From Bin94 sp965215535 (GTDB lineage Bacteria > Gemmatimonadota > Gemmatimonadetes > Longimicrobiales > Gaopeijiaceae), in the NCBI GenBank assembly GCA_965215535.1, contig OZ244063.1, positions 62,001 to 126,000 of the forward strand: DNA of 64,000 bases, read 5' to 3'. The notes beneath the pieces were generated by a model. It ran no database searches and had not been told where the DNA came from. It saw only the letters and a list, made by a program, of their open reading frames with translations. Positions 43,493 through 52,664 of the stretch are shown in pieces. Position numbers and translations under genes: made by a program. Each line of letters begins with the position of its first letter. Within the stretch, counting starts at the first letter, position 1.

Positions 43493-45211
43493 ATGTCCAC
43501 AACCGAAATTCCACTGCGCGATCCGGTCGCGATCCGTGATGAAATCGAGCGCCGCCGCCGCGAAATCGAACGCCTGAGCGCAGAGCTGGCCGCCTGGGAG
43601 TCCACCTGTGAAGGCGCGCCCGACCGGCTTCCCTCCTTTGCCTCCATATCGGGCAACGAGATCGACGCCCTCTACACCCCGGCCGATCTCTCGGGCGACT
43701 ACCTGGAGAAGCTCGGGTTTCCGGGCAACTTTCCCTTCACCCGCGGTCCCTACGCCACAATGTACCGGACCCGTCTCTGGACGATGCGCCAGTTCGCGGG
43801 CTTTGCCACTGCCGAAGAGACCAACCGGCGCTACAAGTATCTCCTTGACAATGGCCAGACCGGGCTCTCGGTCGCCTTCGATTTTCCCACCCTCATGGGG
43901 TACGACAGTGATCATCCGCGCTCGCTCGGCGAGGTGGGCGTCTGCGGGGTGGCGATCTCGTCGCTGGCCGACATGGAGACCCTCTTCGACGGAATTCCAC
44001 TCGATCGGGTCTCGGTTTCGATGACGATCAACGGCCCCGCGATCATTCTCTTCTGTTTCTACGTGGCGGCGGCGGAGCGCCAGGGAGTCGCGCCCGAGCA
44101 TCTGCGCGGCACCGTGCAGAACGACATCCTTAAGGAATATCAGGCACAGCACGCATGGGTGTTCCCCCCCGAACCGGCGTTGCGGCTGATCCTTGACATG
44201 GTGGAGTGGTGCTCCACGAGCGCGCCGCGCTACAATCCCATCTCAATTTCCGGCTATCACATTCGCGAAGCGGGCGCAACTGCCGCACAGGAGCTGGGCT
44301 ACACCCTGGCGAATGGCTTCGAGTATGTGAGGCGCGGAGTCGAGCGCGGCCTCGATGTCGATGCCTTTGCGCCGCGTCTTTCCTTCTTCTTCGATGTCCA
44401 CAACGATTTTTTCGAGGAGATTGCCAAATTTCGCGCCGCGCGCCGCATCTGGGCCCGTCGCCTGCGCGACGAATTCGGGGCAGTGAATCCCCGGTCGTGG
44501 CGTTTGCGCACCCATGCACAAACCGCTGGCGTAACGCTGACCGCACAACAACCCGAAAACAATATTGTGCGCGTCGCATATCAGGCGCTCGCCGCAGTGC
44601 TTGGCGGAACACAATCCCTGCACACCAACTCCATGGACGAAACCCTTGCGCTGCCCACCGAAAAGGCGGTTCGCATCGCTCTTCGCACACAACAGATTCT
44701 GGCCTTCGAGACCGGGGTGGCCAACACAATCGATCCGCTTGCCGGTTCGTACTATGTGGAATCTCTCACCGATCGGCTCGAGACCGAGGCCGAAGAGATC
44801 TTTGCGGCCATTGAGCGGCAGGGCGGGGTGGTGCCGGGGACCGAAAACGGGTGGTTCCAGCGCGAAATTGCAGCGTCGGCCATGCAGCAACAGCAGCAGG
44901 TCGAGGCGGGACTGCGCAATGTGGTCGGGGTGAATGCCTTTACCGATGGCTCCGACGAGATCGAGATCGACACCCTGGCGATCGATCCCGGTGTGGAAGA
45001 GCGGCAGCGCGCCCGCATGGCAAATCTGCGCGCCCGGCGCCACGATACCCGGGTGGAGGCCTCGCTGGAGGCTTTGCGCCAGGCGGCGCAGCAGGGACAC
45101 AACACGGTGCCGCATATCCTTGAGTGCGCCCGGGCATACTGCACCCTCTACGAAATCCGAGCCGCCATGGAAACCGTCTTCGGCGCCTACCGCGAACCGG
45201 TGTTTTTTTAG
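43493..45211 (+). CDS. Methylmalonyl-CoA mutase catalytic subunit without B12 domain
   Basis: This enzyme subunit interconverts methylmalonyl-CoA and succinyl-CoA. The 572-residue chain holds only the substrate-binding barrel: GFPGNFPFTRGPYATMYRTR, MRQFAGFATAEETN, SVAFDFPTLMGYDSDHP, NPISISGYHIREAGATA and TNSMDETLALPTEKA. The C-terminal cobalamin-binding domain is absent, so a separate small subunit gene must lie elsewhere. An AAGGAG site is upstream of the ATG. The cobTUSC cluster nearby could supply the cofactor. Confidence 0.93.
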   Translation: MSTTEIPLRDPVAIRDEIERRRREIERLSAELAAWESTCEGAPDRLPSFASISGNEIDALYTPADLSGDYLEKLGFPGNFPFTRGPYATMYRTRLWTMRQFAGFATAEETNRRYKYLLDNGQTGLSVAFDFPTLMGYDSDHPRSLGEVGVCGVAISSLADMETLFDGIPLDRVSVSMTINGPAIILFCFYVAAAERQGVAPEHLRGTVQNDILKEYQAQHAWVFPPEPALRLILDMVEWCSTSAPRYNPISISGYHIREAGATAAQELGYTLANGFEYVRRGVERGLDVDAFAPRLSFFFDVHNDFFEEIAKFRAARRIWARRLRDEFGAVNPRSWRLRTHAQTAGVTLTAQQPENNIVRVAYQALAAVLGGTQSLHTNSMDETLALPTEKAVRIALRTQQILAFETGVANTIDPLAGSYYVESLTDRLETEAEEIFAAIERQGGVVPGTENGWFQREIAASAMQQQQQVEAGLRNVVGVNAFTDGSDEIEIDTLAIDPGVEERQRARMANLRARRHDTRVEASLEALRQAAQQGHNTVPHILECARAYCTLYEIRAAMETVFGAYREPVFF

Positions 45212-45313
45212 GGGGATTATAAAGATTGCGGTCAGCCTGCGGACCCCGCCGAGTGGCATTCGCGTGGCGCTCAATCCGCGCTCTGGTGGTCGTGATCGGG
45301 GACTGACACTCCA

Positions 45314-46453
45314 ATGATGAGCCGGTCCTTCTGCACGTTGTATCGCGCTGCTTTCCGGGTGGCCCCTGATTTCGGGCTGCAACTCCGAACCCGGCGAGCG
45401 CGTGAACGCAGATGCGGCGGGACCGGCTCTGATTCTCGTCGACAGCATTCTGCTTCTCGATGCCGACACGATGTACATCGGCAATCCGTACACGCCGGTC
45501 ATCGATCCATATTCCCGACGCTTTTTCCGGGCGCATACTCCGCTTCGGTCGGAGTGGTCGCCTGATGCGCGTCTATGGGCGGCCGGGCGAATTTCGCGGC
45601 ATGCCCGACGTTCCAATGATTCTAAACGACTCCACAATCGCCAGTCAAACCACGGCTTCGCGACGGTTGAATATCTTTGACCGGAATACGGGCGAGGTCC
45701 GACGAGTTGTAGTGTAGAGTTTCCCGCGTTTATCGGAATGACGCCACCGGTCTTGCTGGGCGAAGATGTTTGGCTGTCCGACTTTGCGCTTCGTCGCCGG
45801 AGTTCTCTGACCCGCTGGCGTCCCGCAACCGATCATTTTGCGAGCATGGGGACTCTTCCTGCAGAGTATCTCGCCTCGGTCGAGAGCGACAACTGGTCGT
45901 ATGCGGGCTTGTTCAGCATCAATTCCTTGACCTACGCGGATGGGCGGTTTCCTTCAGGGCTGGTCGGGGCTGGACGAGATGTTCGTGTTGAACATGCAGG
46001 GGCAGGTGATGGATACGGCCGATATTCCGGTCGCGCGCAGGCAGGGGCGTGCCAGCCGATCTGCGCGAGCAAATCGACATTGAACGGATCCCTTTCCGCG
46101 AGTGGCTGGAGGGGAGTTCGCAACTGCGACAGTTGTCTCCACGACCGGATGGCGGCTTCGTCTTTACGCACCACGACCAGACGGCGCTTAAGCTGGAGCC
46201 GATGCCGATTCTCACGGCTCGGGTGTGGGTCGGGATTCTGTCGTCGGACCTGAAGAAGGCCTGCGTAGATGCGCCGGTTTAGCGCGAGTTCGAGATTCGC
46301 CCGGTGGAGACCTTCCTGGGCGACACGCTCTTTGTGCTGGAGCGGCGGATCGACGACGCGGAAGAGCTGCAAAGCTGGATTCTGATGTACCGGGTCTCCG
46401 ACGAAGGGTGCGATTGGTTGAGCACCGAGCCGGAGTTGGGTGGAGGGTCGTGA
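45314..46453 (+). pseudogene. Decayed 6-bladed beta-propeller lipoprotein gene
   Basis: Reading across frames gives one continuous propeller-type protein. In frame 3 from about 45349 there is a lipobox-like LISGC, then LVDSILLLDADTMYIGNPYT. The reading moves to frame 1 near the T-run at 45522-45526 (GRILRFGRSGRLMRVYG), to frame 3 near 45714 (GMTPPVLLGEDVWLSDFALR), to frame 1 near 45950 (SGLDEMFVLNMQGQVMDTAD) and to frame 2 near 46049 (VPADLREQIDIERIPF). A TAG interrupts frame 2 at 46280-46282, and homology-like sequence continues to a stop at 46451. Four to five frameshifts plus a stop point to true decay. It resembles in type the intact lipoprotein gene at 62848-63954. Confidence 0.7.
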
Positions 46454-46463
46454 ATCCGGAGCC

Positions 46464-47654
46464 TTACCGGGACGGCGCCCTCGGCCCGGCTGCGACCGGG
46501 GGTGAATCCGGCCACCTGCACGACTCGGCGCCGTCGTTGGCGCTGGTCGCTTCGGCCTGCAGATCGACGCTGATCTCCAGGGCGCGGCGGTGCTCTTCGT
46601 CCGAGATGCGCGCGTGGAGGCGATCGCGAGCCTGTCTGGCCTCTTCATGTCCCTGTTCGGCGGCCAGGAAGAGCCACGCATACCGGAGCACCGGGTCGCT
46701 CGACATGTATTCCTCGGCCAGCAGGTAGCGGGCGTCGGCGTATCCCCGCTCGGCCGCCGCGCGCAGCCAGCGCACCGCTTCGCCCTCATTGCGGGGCGTT
46801 CCGAGCCCGGTGTGGTACATGTAGCCCAGATTGTACTGCGCGGTGATCTCGCCCCCGGCCGCCGCCGAATGGAACCAGCGCACGGCTTCGCGCGGGTCGG
46901 CTGCCACCCCCCACCCGGTGGCATAAGCCTGGCCCAGATTGTTGCGGGCGCCCGGATGACCCCTGAGCGCGGCTTCGCGAAAGTGGCGAATGGCCTCGGA
47001 TTCGTCCCGCTCGACCCCTTCGCCGCGCAGATACAGCAGACCGAGCTGGTAGAGAGCTCCGGCATGACCGGAAGCGGCGGCTTCCCGGAAGCGGTTGCGC
47101 GCTCCGGCCGGGCTCTGCGGCACGCCAGCGCCCGCCAGCGACGCCAGTCCCAACTCATAAAGAGATGGAGGGTGTCCCCGATTGGCCGCCTCGCGAAACC
47201 AGCGTGCGGCAAAGCTCCGATTTTCCTCCACGCCCTCGCCCCGACAGTAGAGCAGCGCCAGATGATACTGCGCCTCCACGCTGCCCGCGCGTGCCAGCGA
47301 ACCGAGGGTGGCCAGCGATGCCGCGTAGCCCTGGGCAGCCGCACGGGAAAGCCAGTACAACGCCTGGGCGCGATCATCCTCTGTGGCATTTGCGAGCCCG
47401 ACCCGCGCCAGGCGGTCCTGTGCTTCGGCGTGTCCCCCCCGGGCCGCCGCAACCAGCCACGACAACGCCTGGGGATCGCCGGTGGTTGCACGGTCAACCA
47501 GCTCCCTGTCGAAGGCGCCGCCGCTCGAGTCGCAGGCCGCAGTCGCGCAGAGAATCAATCCCCAGAATCCCCAAAGACGCGGCCCCGCAGCGCATCCGGG
47601 CCTCTGCCGCGGGCTATCCGCTCTCATCGGCGCTTTTCTTCTGTCATTCCGCAT
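46464..47654 (-). CDS. Sel1-repeat lipoprotein
   Basis: This 396-residue predicted lipoprotein has a signal ending ILCATAAC. Then come about seven to eight Sel1-like repeats of roughly 36 residues, for example AQYHLALLYCRGEGVEENRS and GARNNLGQAYATGWGVAADP. These alpha-solenoids mediate protein contacts and are often found in envelope signalling; no enzyme domain is seen. ATGs at 47654 and 47627 are both possible starts. It is divergent from the M48 peptidase gene, 56 bases away, so the two may share a regulatory region. The 3' end faces the decayed propeller gene. Confidence 0.88.
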   Translation of the reverse strand: MRNDRRKAPMRADSPRQRPGCAAGPRLWGFWGLILCATAACDSSGGAFDRELVDRATTGDPQALSWLVAAARGGHAEAQDRLARVGLANATEDDRAQALYWLSRAAAQGYAASLATLGSLARAGSVEAQYHLALLYCRGEGVEENRSFAARWFREAANRGHPPSLYELGLASLAGAGVPQSPAGARNRFREAAASGHAGALYQLGLLYLRGEGVERDESEAIRHFREAALRGHPGARNNLGQAYATGWGVAADPREAVRWFHSAAAGGEITAQYNLGYMYHTGLGTPRNEGEAVRWLRAAAERGYADARYLLAEEYMSSDPVLRYAWLFLAAEQGHEEARQARDRLHARISDEEHRRALEISVDLQAEATSANDGAESCRWPDSPPVAAGPRAPSR

Positions 47655-47710
47655 CCCTGTAGAGATTTTCTATCTTCCATCCCCACCGTAAATCTACCGA
47701 AAGGGCCGCC

Positions 47711-48928
47711 ATGCGTAACCGGACACTCCTGTGTGTTGGACTCACCGGACTCCTGGCGCTGCTCGTGGCCTGCTCGGCGTCCGGTTCGCTGCCCCCACCT
47801 GCGACACCCGAACAAACCCTAAATACAGAGAGAAGAGAGGCGGTACCTGAACCGGATCCGCCTCCGCCCGACCCCGCTTCTTCCGAACCCGCTCCTTCCG
47901 AACCCGAAAGCGAGCGAACTCCCCCCACAGCCCCCACAATCGAGAGCGAACGCGCGCTGCAGATGGAGGGTGCCCTGCGAATCCGGGCCCGGCGCAAACA
48001 GAGGATGCACGATCTGACGCTGCCGCTCCTGCGGGGCGGGGTCGATCTCTGCAGCGTTCACCGCGACGAATTCGGCTTTCGCTTTGCCGCCCCGAACCGG
48101 TGGGAATCGACCGACGAAGAGAGGGCGGAGAGGGCATGGAGCGCTCATGCGGAGGTGGAGGCGCATCCCGCGATCGGGCTGGTGATCGCCGGGAGCGCAG
48201 CCGCGCGGGCGGGTCTGCAGCAGGGCGACGCACTTGTGTCGGTGGGGGGCGTTGCCGTCTCTGTCGGCGAACCCGGAGGCGAAACCACAGCCCGGATCGT
48301 TGAGGACTGGCCGCGCGGAAGGCCGTTGCCGCTCCGCATTGAGCGCGACGGCGCGCTCCTCGATCTGGAGATTGTGGCCGAGCGGGTGTGCGACTATGCG
48401 CTTGGCCTTGTGGCCAGCGACGAGATCAATGCCTTTGCAGATGGAAACGAAGTGATGGTGACAGAGGGATTGATGCGCTTCGCGAGCTCGGACCTTGAGC
48501 TTCAGGCCGTGATCGCTCACGAAATTGCGCACAACTCCGAGGGACACCGGGTAGCCAGAGAGCAGAACCGGGTCCTGAGCCGCTTGCGCGGCGCGGTGCG
48601 CGATGCTGCGGCAGCCGAAACCGGGGTTGCACCGGAAGCCGAATTCAGCCGTTTGCAGGAACGCGAAGCCGATTATCTGGGAATGTACTACCTTGCGCGC
48701 GCCGGCATCGACACCCGAAACGCCGCACAGGTATGGCGCCGAATTGCAACCGAGGGCGGAGGCCGACTTCGAGACTCCGAGCAGGCGCTCCACCCTTCGA
48801 CCCCCGAGCGCTTTCTCCTTCTGGAGGCCACTCACCGCGAAATCCTGGCCCGGCGCGCAGCCGGAACGCCTCTACTGCCCAGCCGGAGCGCGACCGGATC
48901 GCTGCTTCTGCCGGGGGTGGGGGATTGA
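47711..48928 (+). CDS. M48-family metallopeptidase lipoprotein with PDZ-like segment
   Basis: This 405-residue protein has a lipoprotein signal (LTGLLALLVAC), then a Pro/Glu/Ser-rich linker to about residue 80. A PDZ-like segment (GLVIAGSAAARAGLQQGDAL) follows, then the peptidase domain. The zinc site is HEIAH in AVIAHEIAHNSEGH, with the third ligand Glu in EREADYLGMYYLARAG. M48 lipoproteins of this kind act in envelope protein quality control. An AAAGGG ribosome site precedes the ATG. The LPD38 gene follows 89 bases later on the same strand. Confidence 0.9.
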   Translation: MRNRTLLCVGLTGLLALLVACSASGSLPPPATPEQTLNTERREAVPEPDPPPPDPASSEPAPSEPESERTPPTAPTIESERALQMEGALRIRARRKQRMHDLTLPLLRGGVDLCSVHRDEFGFRFAAPNRWESTDEERAERAWSAHAEVEAHPAIGLVIAGSAAARAGLQQGDALVSVGGVAVSVGEPGGETTARIVEDWPRGRPLPLRIERDGALLDLEIVAERVCDYALGLVASDEINAFADGNEVMVTEGLMRFASSDLELQAVIAHEIAHNSEGHRVAREQNRVLSRLRGAVRDAAAAETGVAPEAEFSRLQEREADYLGMYYLARAGIDTRNAAQVWRRIATEGGGRLRDSEQALHPSTPERFLLLEATHREILARRAAGTPLLPSRSATGSLLLPGVGD

Positions 48929-48968
48929 GGATCGGGTATACAATATTTGCATATGAATCAGATGCCCT

Positions 48969-48987
48969 TCATGCACAAAATGCATGA
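48969..48987. promoter_or_regulatory. Inverted repeat upstream of the LPD38 gene
   Basis: TCATGCA-CAAAA-TGCATGA is a perfect 7+7 inverted repeat, 30 bases before the ATG at 49018. It sits in an AT-rich gap that also contains TATACAAT near 48940. Position and symmetry suit an operator for the downstream gene, but no regulator is identified. Confidence 0.4.
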
Positions 48988-49017
48988 TGCGATTTCAATT
49001 CCCCGTCTCCACACCTC

Positions 49018-51837
49018 ATGACAGCCCCATCGTCCCCCTTCGCCAGTCCACCGGTTGCCCAACACGGAATGCGGCGCTGGTTTCGCTTCCTGCGCACCAG
49101 CTTTGTGCATCGCTGGCACGCCGCCCAGACGATCGGCGAGCTGTTCGACAACCCCTGGATCGGCTACCGCTTCGAGCATATCAACCACGTGCGGTCGCTT
49201 GTGCAATATATTTGGCGATTCGGGGCCTTTCGCGAACGCGACGACGGGACCGGACGCTGCCGGGCCGCCTCCGACCTTCCCGGTCTGGGCGCAATGATTC
49301 GGCCCATTGCCCGGAGGGGACGCAAACACTTTGAGCATGCCGTCCTCTATGCGGCGCGCTTTGGCGATGCTGCGCCCCCCCGCGCAGAGACCGATCCCGA
49401 GCTCCGCCAACTCATCGACTACGCCGCCCGCCACAGGGACATTCGCACCTTTGCGCGCCAACTGACCGCGCTTCACCGCGCAATGCTGGATTACCATGTG
49501 CAGATGTGCGCTCTCACCAGGCAGAGGGCGATCAGGCTGCGCACAGCTCCCTTCCCCATTTTCTCCGGCCTTTCCGGCCTGGGTGGTCCTTGCCATGCGG
49601 CCGAACAGCGCGGCAAGCTTCCTCGCTCCGACGCCCTCCCCGCCGATCTGGGCGCCGCCCTCCTGGCCACCTTTGCCCGCGACATCTACCGCGCGCTCTG
49701 CAGCCGCGCCCGCACCGAGCTCTTTGCCACTCTGCACGGGAATCATCCCCACGCCTGCACAATTGCCGAAGCCCGGCCCGCCGCCAGCGCCGCAACAACC
49801 GGACCCGGCTTGCGCACCCCATCCCCCGGCCGCCGCGACAGACCCGCGCGGGCCACCATCAGGGGTGTCCTGATCGATGGCCAACGCATACACTTCGTCG
49901 TGTACGACCGGTCGCTGGCCACAATGCTCAAGAGTCTGACCGAGGCTCCCATGCCGCGCATCGTTCGCTGGCTTGCCGCCTTCAAGAACTTTGTCTCGGC
50001 GGTGATTACCGCGCTGCCCGTCTTCATTGTCAAGAATTTCTTTCGCGACACCCTGGCCGGATTTGTGGCGGGGAGGTACTGGCAGATGCCCTTCCTGGGC
50101 ACACTGCGCGGCACCCTGATCGCGATCGGCGACCTGGGCCGCGAACGTCGGGATCTGAAGGGCTGCCGCACGGTCGCGAATCCCGATCCCATGCACGACT
50201 ATCTTCTGCAGGGCGGCTTCTATTCAGGCCTTGTCGAATCGGAAACGCACCTTGCGCCGGTTCGTCACGAAGACGGACACATTCGCAAGGCCGCCACCCT
50301 GGCCCGGCTCCGCAATGGAGTTGTGCATTGGGTCACCCGCCCGGCCTGGTTCTCGGAGGCGGGCACCCGCGTGGATCAATTTCGCTGCGCGCGCAGACAG
50401 GGCGCCACCCTCTACGAGGCCAGCCGCGCCGCCCGCATGGTCTCGTCCGACTTTGCCAATATCGGCGCCTCAAGGCATTGGCGCATGTATGTGCATACAG
50501 TCCCCTTCCTCAATGCGGCCATTCAGGGGCTGGATCAGTTGTATCAGATCGGGCGGCGGCCGTTCGATTCCATCCTTTCGCCCCGGCGTCGCAACGACGA
50601 CAGACGCGCGCATATCCGCAAGGTCGGGTGGGCGGGCGGAGTCCTGGCGCTGGCTTCCTCTGCGCTCTGGGTCTTCAATGCCGGCACCGATGCCCGCCGC
50701 GATGCCTACAGTGCCGAAACCGATTACGAAAAGGCCTCCTGGGCGACTCTCTACGATGTGGCGGGCGATGCCGATTTCCGGATTCCGGTGCCCTTCCAGA
50801 TCGGCGCCGTCTTCATGAAGACGCCGGAGATTGCACTCGATCTGGCCTTTCGGCGCGAGACGCTGGCCGGGCCGAAGTTCATCTGGTCGCTTGTGCATGG
50901 AAATCTGGCGGTGGGACTTGTTCCGGCCGTGCTGCAGCCAATCCTGGAAATTGTGCGCAACCGCAACTTCTTTGGCAACGAAATCATTCCGGCCTACATG
51001 GCCGACCGCGAGCCGCGCGACCAGTTCTTCGACCGCTCCACCCCGCTTCCCTATCGCAGCGTGGGCAATTGGCTGAATGTGTCGCCGCTCCATCTGCAGA
51101 CCCTGGTGCGGGGCTGGACCGGCCACTTGGGCAACCTGGCCGTCACGGCGGCGGACGAGATCATGTGGGATGAGCGGGCCAACGGTCCCAAGCCCTTCCT
51201 TCGGGGTTGGCGCATGGCAACGGGCATCTACAGCCTCTTTCCCCCCCGGCCCCGCAGCTACACCCGCTTCGGCAACGAGTTCTACGAGATCTCGGACTGG
51301 GCCGCCGCACGGGCGCGGCGCGCCTCCTGTCGAGGAAGCGGCCCCCGGGTTCCGGCGGCGTGCGAGGCCCGCACCCTGGCGCTGCAGACGGCGCGCGCGG
51401 CCTCGGAGCTGCGGCGGGAGAGCGACCGGGTGCGTACCGACGCCAACCGCAGCCGTTCCGACAAGGAAGCCGCAATTCAGAAGATCTACACCCGGATCGA
51501 CCGGAGCTTTCGCCAGGCGCTGCCCGAGCTGCGCGCACTGCGCGAGCAGGATTTGGCGCTGGTGGACCGGCGGGCAACCACCACGGCCCCGGCGGGCAAT
51601 CCGTCTCCGGCTGCGTCCTCGCCGCAATCGGCTCCCGCGCCCGCCGCATGCATCGATGTCAACCGGGCGAGTGCAACCGAACTGCAGACGCTGAGGGGGG
51701 TGGGGCCGGTGATTGCAGGCAGAATCATCGAGGAGCGCGGCCGGGGTCTCTTCCGGAGCGCCGCCGATCTTCAGCGGGTGCGGGGGATCGGGCCCCGAAC
51801 CGTCGAGCGGCTCCGGGATCGGGTCTGCGGCTGGTAG
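49018..51837 (+). CDS. LPD38-domain protein with C-terminal ComEA-type helix-hairpin-helix
   Basis: This is a 939-residue protein without a signal peptide. Residues about 282-720 match the Large Polyvalent Protein-associated domain 38 of phage proteins. The similarity covers GVLIDGQRIHFVVYD, FIVKNFFRDTLAGF, SSDFANIGASRHW followed by PFLNAAIQGLDQLYQ (near 497), a hydrophobic segment at about 536-556, FRIPVPFQIGAVF (near 587), VLQPILEIVRNRNFFGNEII, and GWTGHLGN. The first 280 residues match nothing I know. A charged helical stretch leads to a final 62-residue HhH pair (CIDVNRASATELQTLRGVGP ... LQRVRGIGPRTVERL) of the DNA-binding ComEA type. LPD38 normally occurs in giant phage virion or polyvalent proteins; this is a stand-alone chromosomal gene. 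The function is unknown. Confidence 0.75.
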   Translation: MTAPSSPFASPPVAQHGMRRWFRFLRTSFVHRWHAAQTIGELFDNPWIGYRFEHINHVRSLVQYIWRFGAFRERDDGTGRCRAASDLPGLGAMIRPIARRGRKHFEHAVLYAARFGDAAPPRAETDPELRQLIDYAARHRDIRTFARQLTALHRAMLDYHVQMCALTRQRAIRLRTAPFPIFSGLSGLGGPCHAAEQRGKLPRSDALPADLGAALLATFARDIYRALCSRARTELFATLHGNHPHACTIAEARPAASAATTGPGLRTPSPGRRDRPARATIRGVLIDGQRIHFVVYDRSLATMLKSLTEAPMPRIVRWLAAFKNFVSAVITALPVFIVKNFFRDTLAGFVAGRYWQMPFLGTLRGTLIAIGDLGRERRDLKGCRTVANPDPMHDYLLQGGFYSGLVESETHLAPVRHEDGHIRKAATLARLRNGVVHWVTRPAWFSEAGTRVDQFRCARRQGATLYEASRAARMVSSDFANIGASRHWRMYVHTVPFLNAAIQGLDQLYQIGRRPFDSILSPRRRNDDRRAHIRKVGWAGGVLALASSALWVFNAGTDARRDAYSAETDYEKASWATLYDVAGDADFRIPVPFQIGAVFMKTPEIALDLAFRRETLAGPKFIWSLVHGNLAVGLVPAVLQPILEIVRNRNFFGNEIIPAYMADREPRDQFFDRSTPLPYRSVGNWLNVSPLHLQTLVRGWTGHLGNLAVTAADEIMWDERANGPKPFLRGWRMATGIYSLFPPRPRSYTRFGNEFYEISDWAAARARRASCRGSGPRVPAACEARTLALQTARAASELRRESDRVRTDANRSRSDKEAAIQKIYTRIDRSFRQALPELRALREQDLALVDRRATTTAPAGNPSPAASSPQSAPAPAACIDVNRASATELQTLRGVGPVIAGRIIEERGRGLFRSAADLQRVRGIGPRTVERLRDRVCGW

Positions 51838-51983
51838 GCAAGCGGTCGGGTCGTTGTCAGGGGCTGATCGTTGTGCAGCGAATGCCAACCGGGCCCGCAG
51901 CGATCCGGCGCACCTGCAATCCACGAATTGGCGAGTGCGCCGCTGTGCATTGCGCGCGGTCCGTCGCCCAGGGATCCGGTTTC

Positions 51984-52535
51984 CTACCCGCCCGCCCCGC
52001 CGGCAAAGCTTCGGGCCGCCAGAAAGTCCAGCCTGCGCGCGAAGGTCGTCTCCCAGCTCAGTCCATCGACGATCATGTCCAGAGAGTGGACCACCCCGGC
52101 GTGCGCCATCAGGAAGTGGGGTCCGGGGTCGAGTTCGCTCCACCACCCGGCCACCCTCTCGGCGAAGGCGGCCAGCGTCTCGCCTCCCGGCGGTGCCCTC
52201 AGCGTCCATTCGGCCATCCAGGGGTCGAGTTCGCGGTGCGGAATTCGCTCCCACGCCATCCCCTCCCACTCTCCGTAGGAAAACTCGCGCAGCCGCGCAT
52301 CGAAGCGGTGGGGAATGCCGAGCCGTTCGGCCAGGATTCGGGCCGGGCCGTGGCAGCGCAGAGCGTCGGAGGACCAGAGGGTGTGCGGGGCGTGCTCTGC
52401 CACGATGCTCTCGATGCGGTCGGCGGCCTGCCGGGCGGTCAGGGTGGTGGGAACGTCGGTCTGGCCATAGCAGATCCCCTCGACCGCAACGGGCGCATGA
52501 CGGATTGCGAGAAGGTTCGGCGCCGCGCGCTTCAC
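51984..52535 (-). CDS. cobC: Histidine phosphatase, probable alpha-ribazole phosphatase CobC
   Basis: This 183-residue phosphoglycerate-mutase-like protein has the catalytic His13 in LLAIRHAP, plus WSSDALRCHGPA, LREFSYGEWEGM and LMAHAGVVHSL. Together with cobS, cobU and cobT upstream, it is probably CobC, which removes phosphate in B12 nucleotide-loop assembly. The GTG at 52535 is preferred because GGAGG lies six bases upstream; an ATG at 52589 adds residues that do not fit the family. It is convergent with the LPD38 gene. An inverted repeat (GGCGCAC, 51907-51913, and GTGCGCC, 51935-51941) lies in the gap. Confidence 0.82.
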   Translation of the reverse strand: MKRAAPNLLAIRHAPVAVEGICYGQTDVPTTLTARQAADRIESIVAEHAPHTLWSSDALRCHGPARILAERLGIPHRFDARLREFSYGEWEGMAWERIPHRELDPWMAEWTLRAPPGGETLAAFAERVAGWWSELDPGPHFLMAHAGVVHSLDMIVDGLSWETTFARRLDFLAARSFAGGAGG

Positions 52536-52664
52536 TGCAGGCCTCCGGTCGTTCCTTCCCTGCAGCGCTTCACCGCCCTTGACGCGCACCTCATCCCCTT
52601 CGCGGACTGCCGCCGCGCATCGTTGGGGGCTTCGCCCGGCGTCTTCCGCCCCGCCCGCCCGCTC

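Noticed and set aside
40784..44152. 1122-codon minus-strand open frame opposite mgtE, meaB and the mutase gene
   Set aside because: It has no recognisable domain, and its length is explained by GC skew over three real plus-strand genes.
51907..51941. GGCGCAC/GTGCGCC inverted repeat as a terminator for the LPD38 gene
   Set aside because: The loop is 21 bases and there is no U-run, so intrinsic termination is not supported. It is mentioned only as context of cobC.
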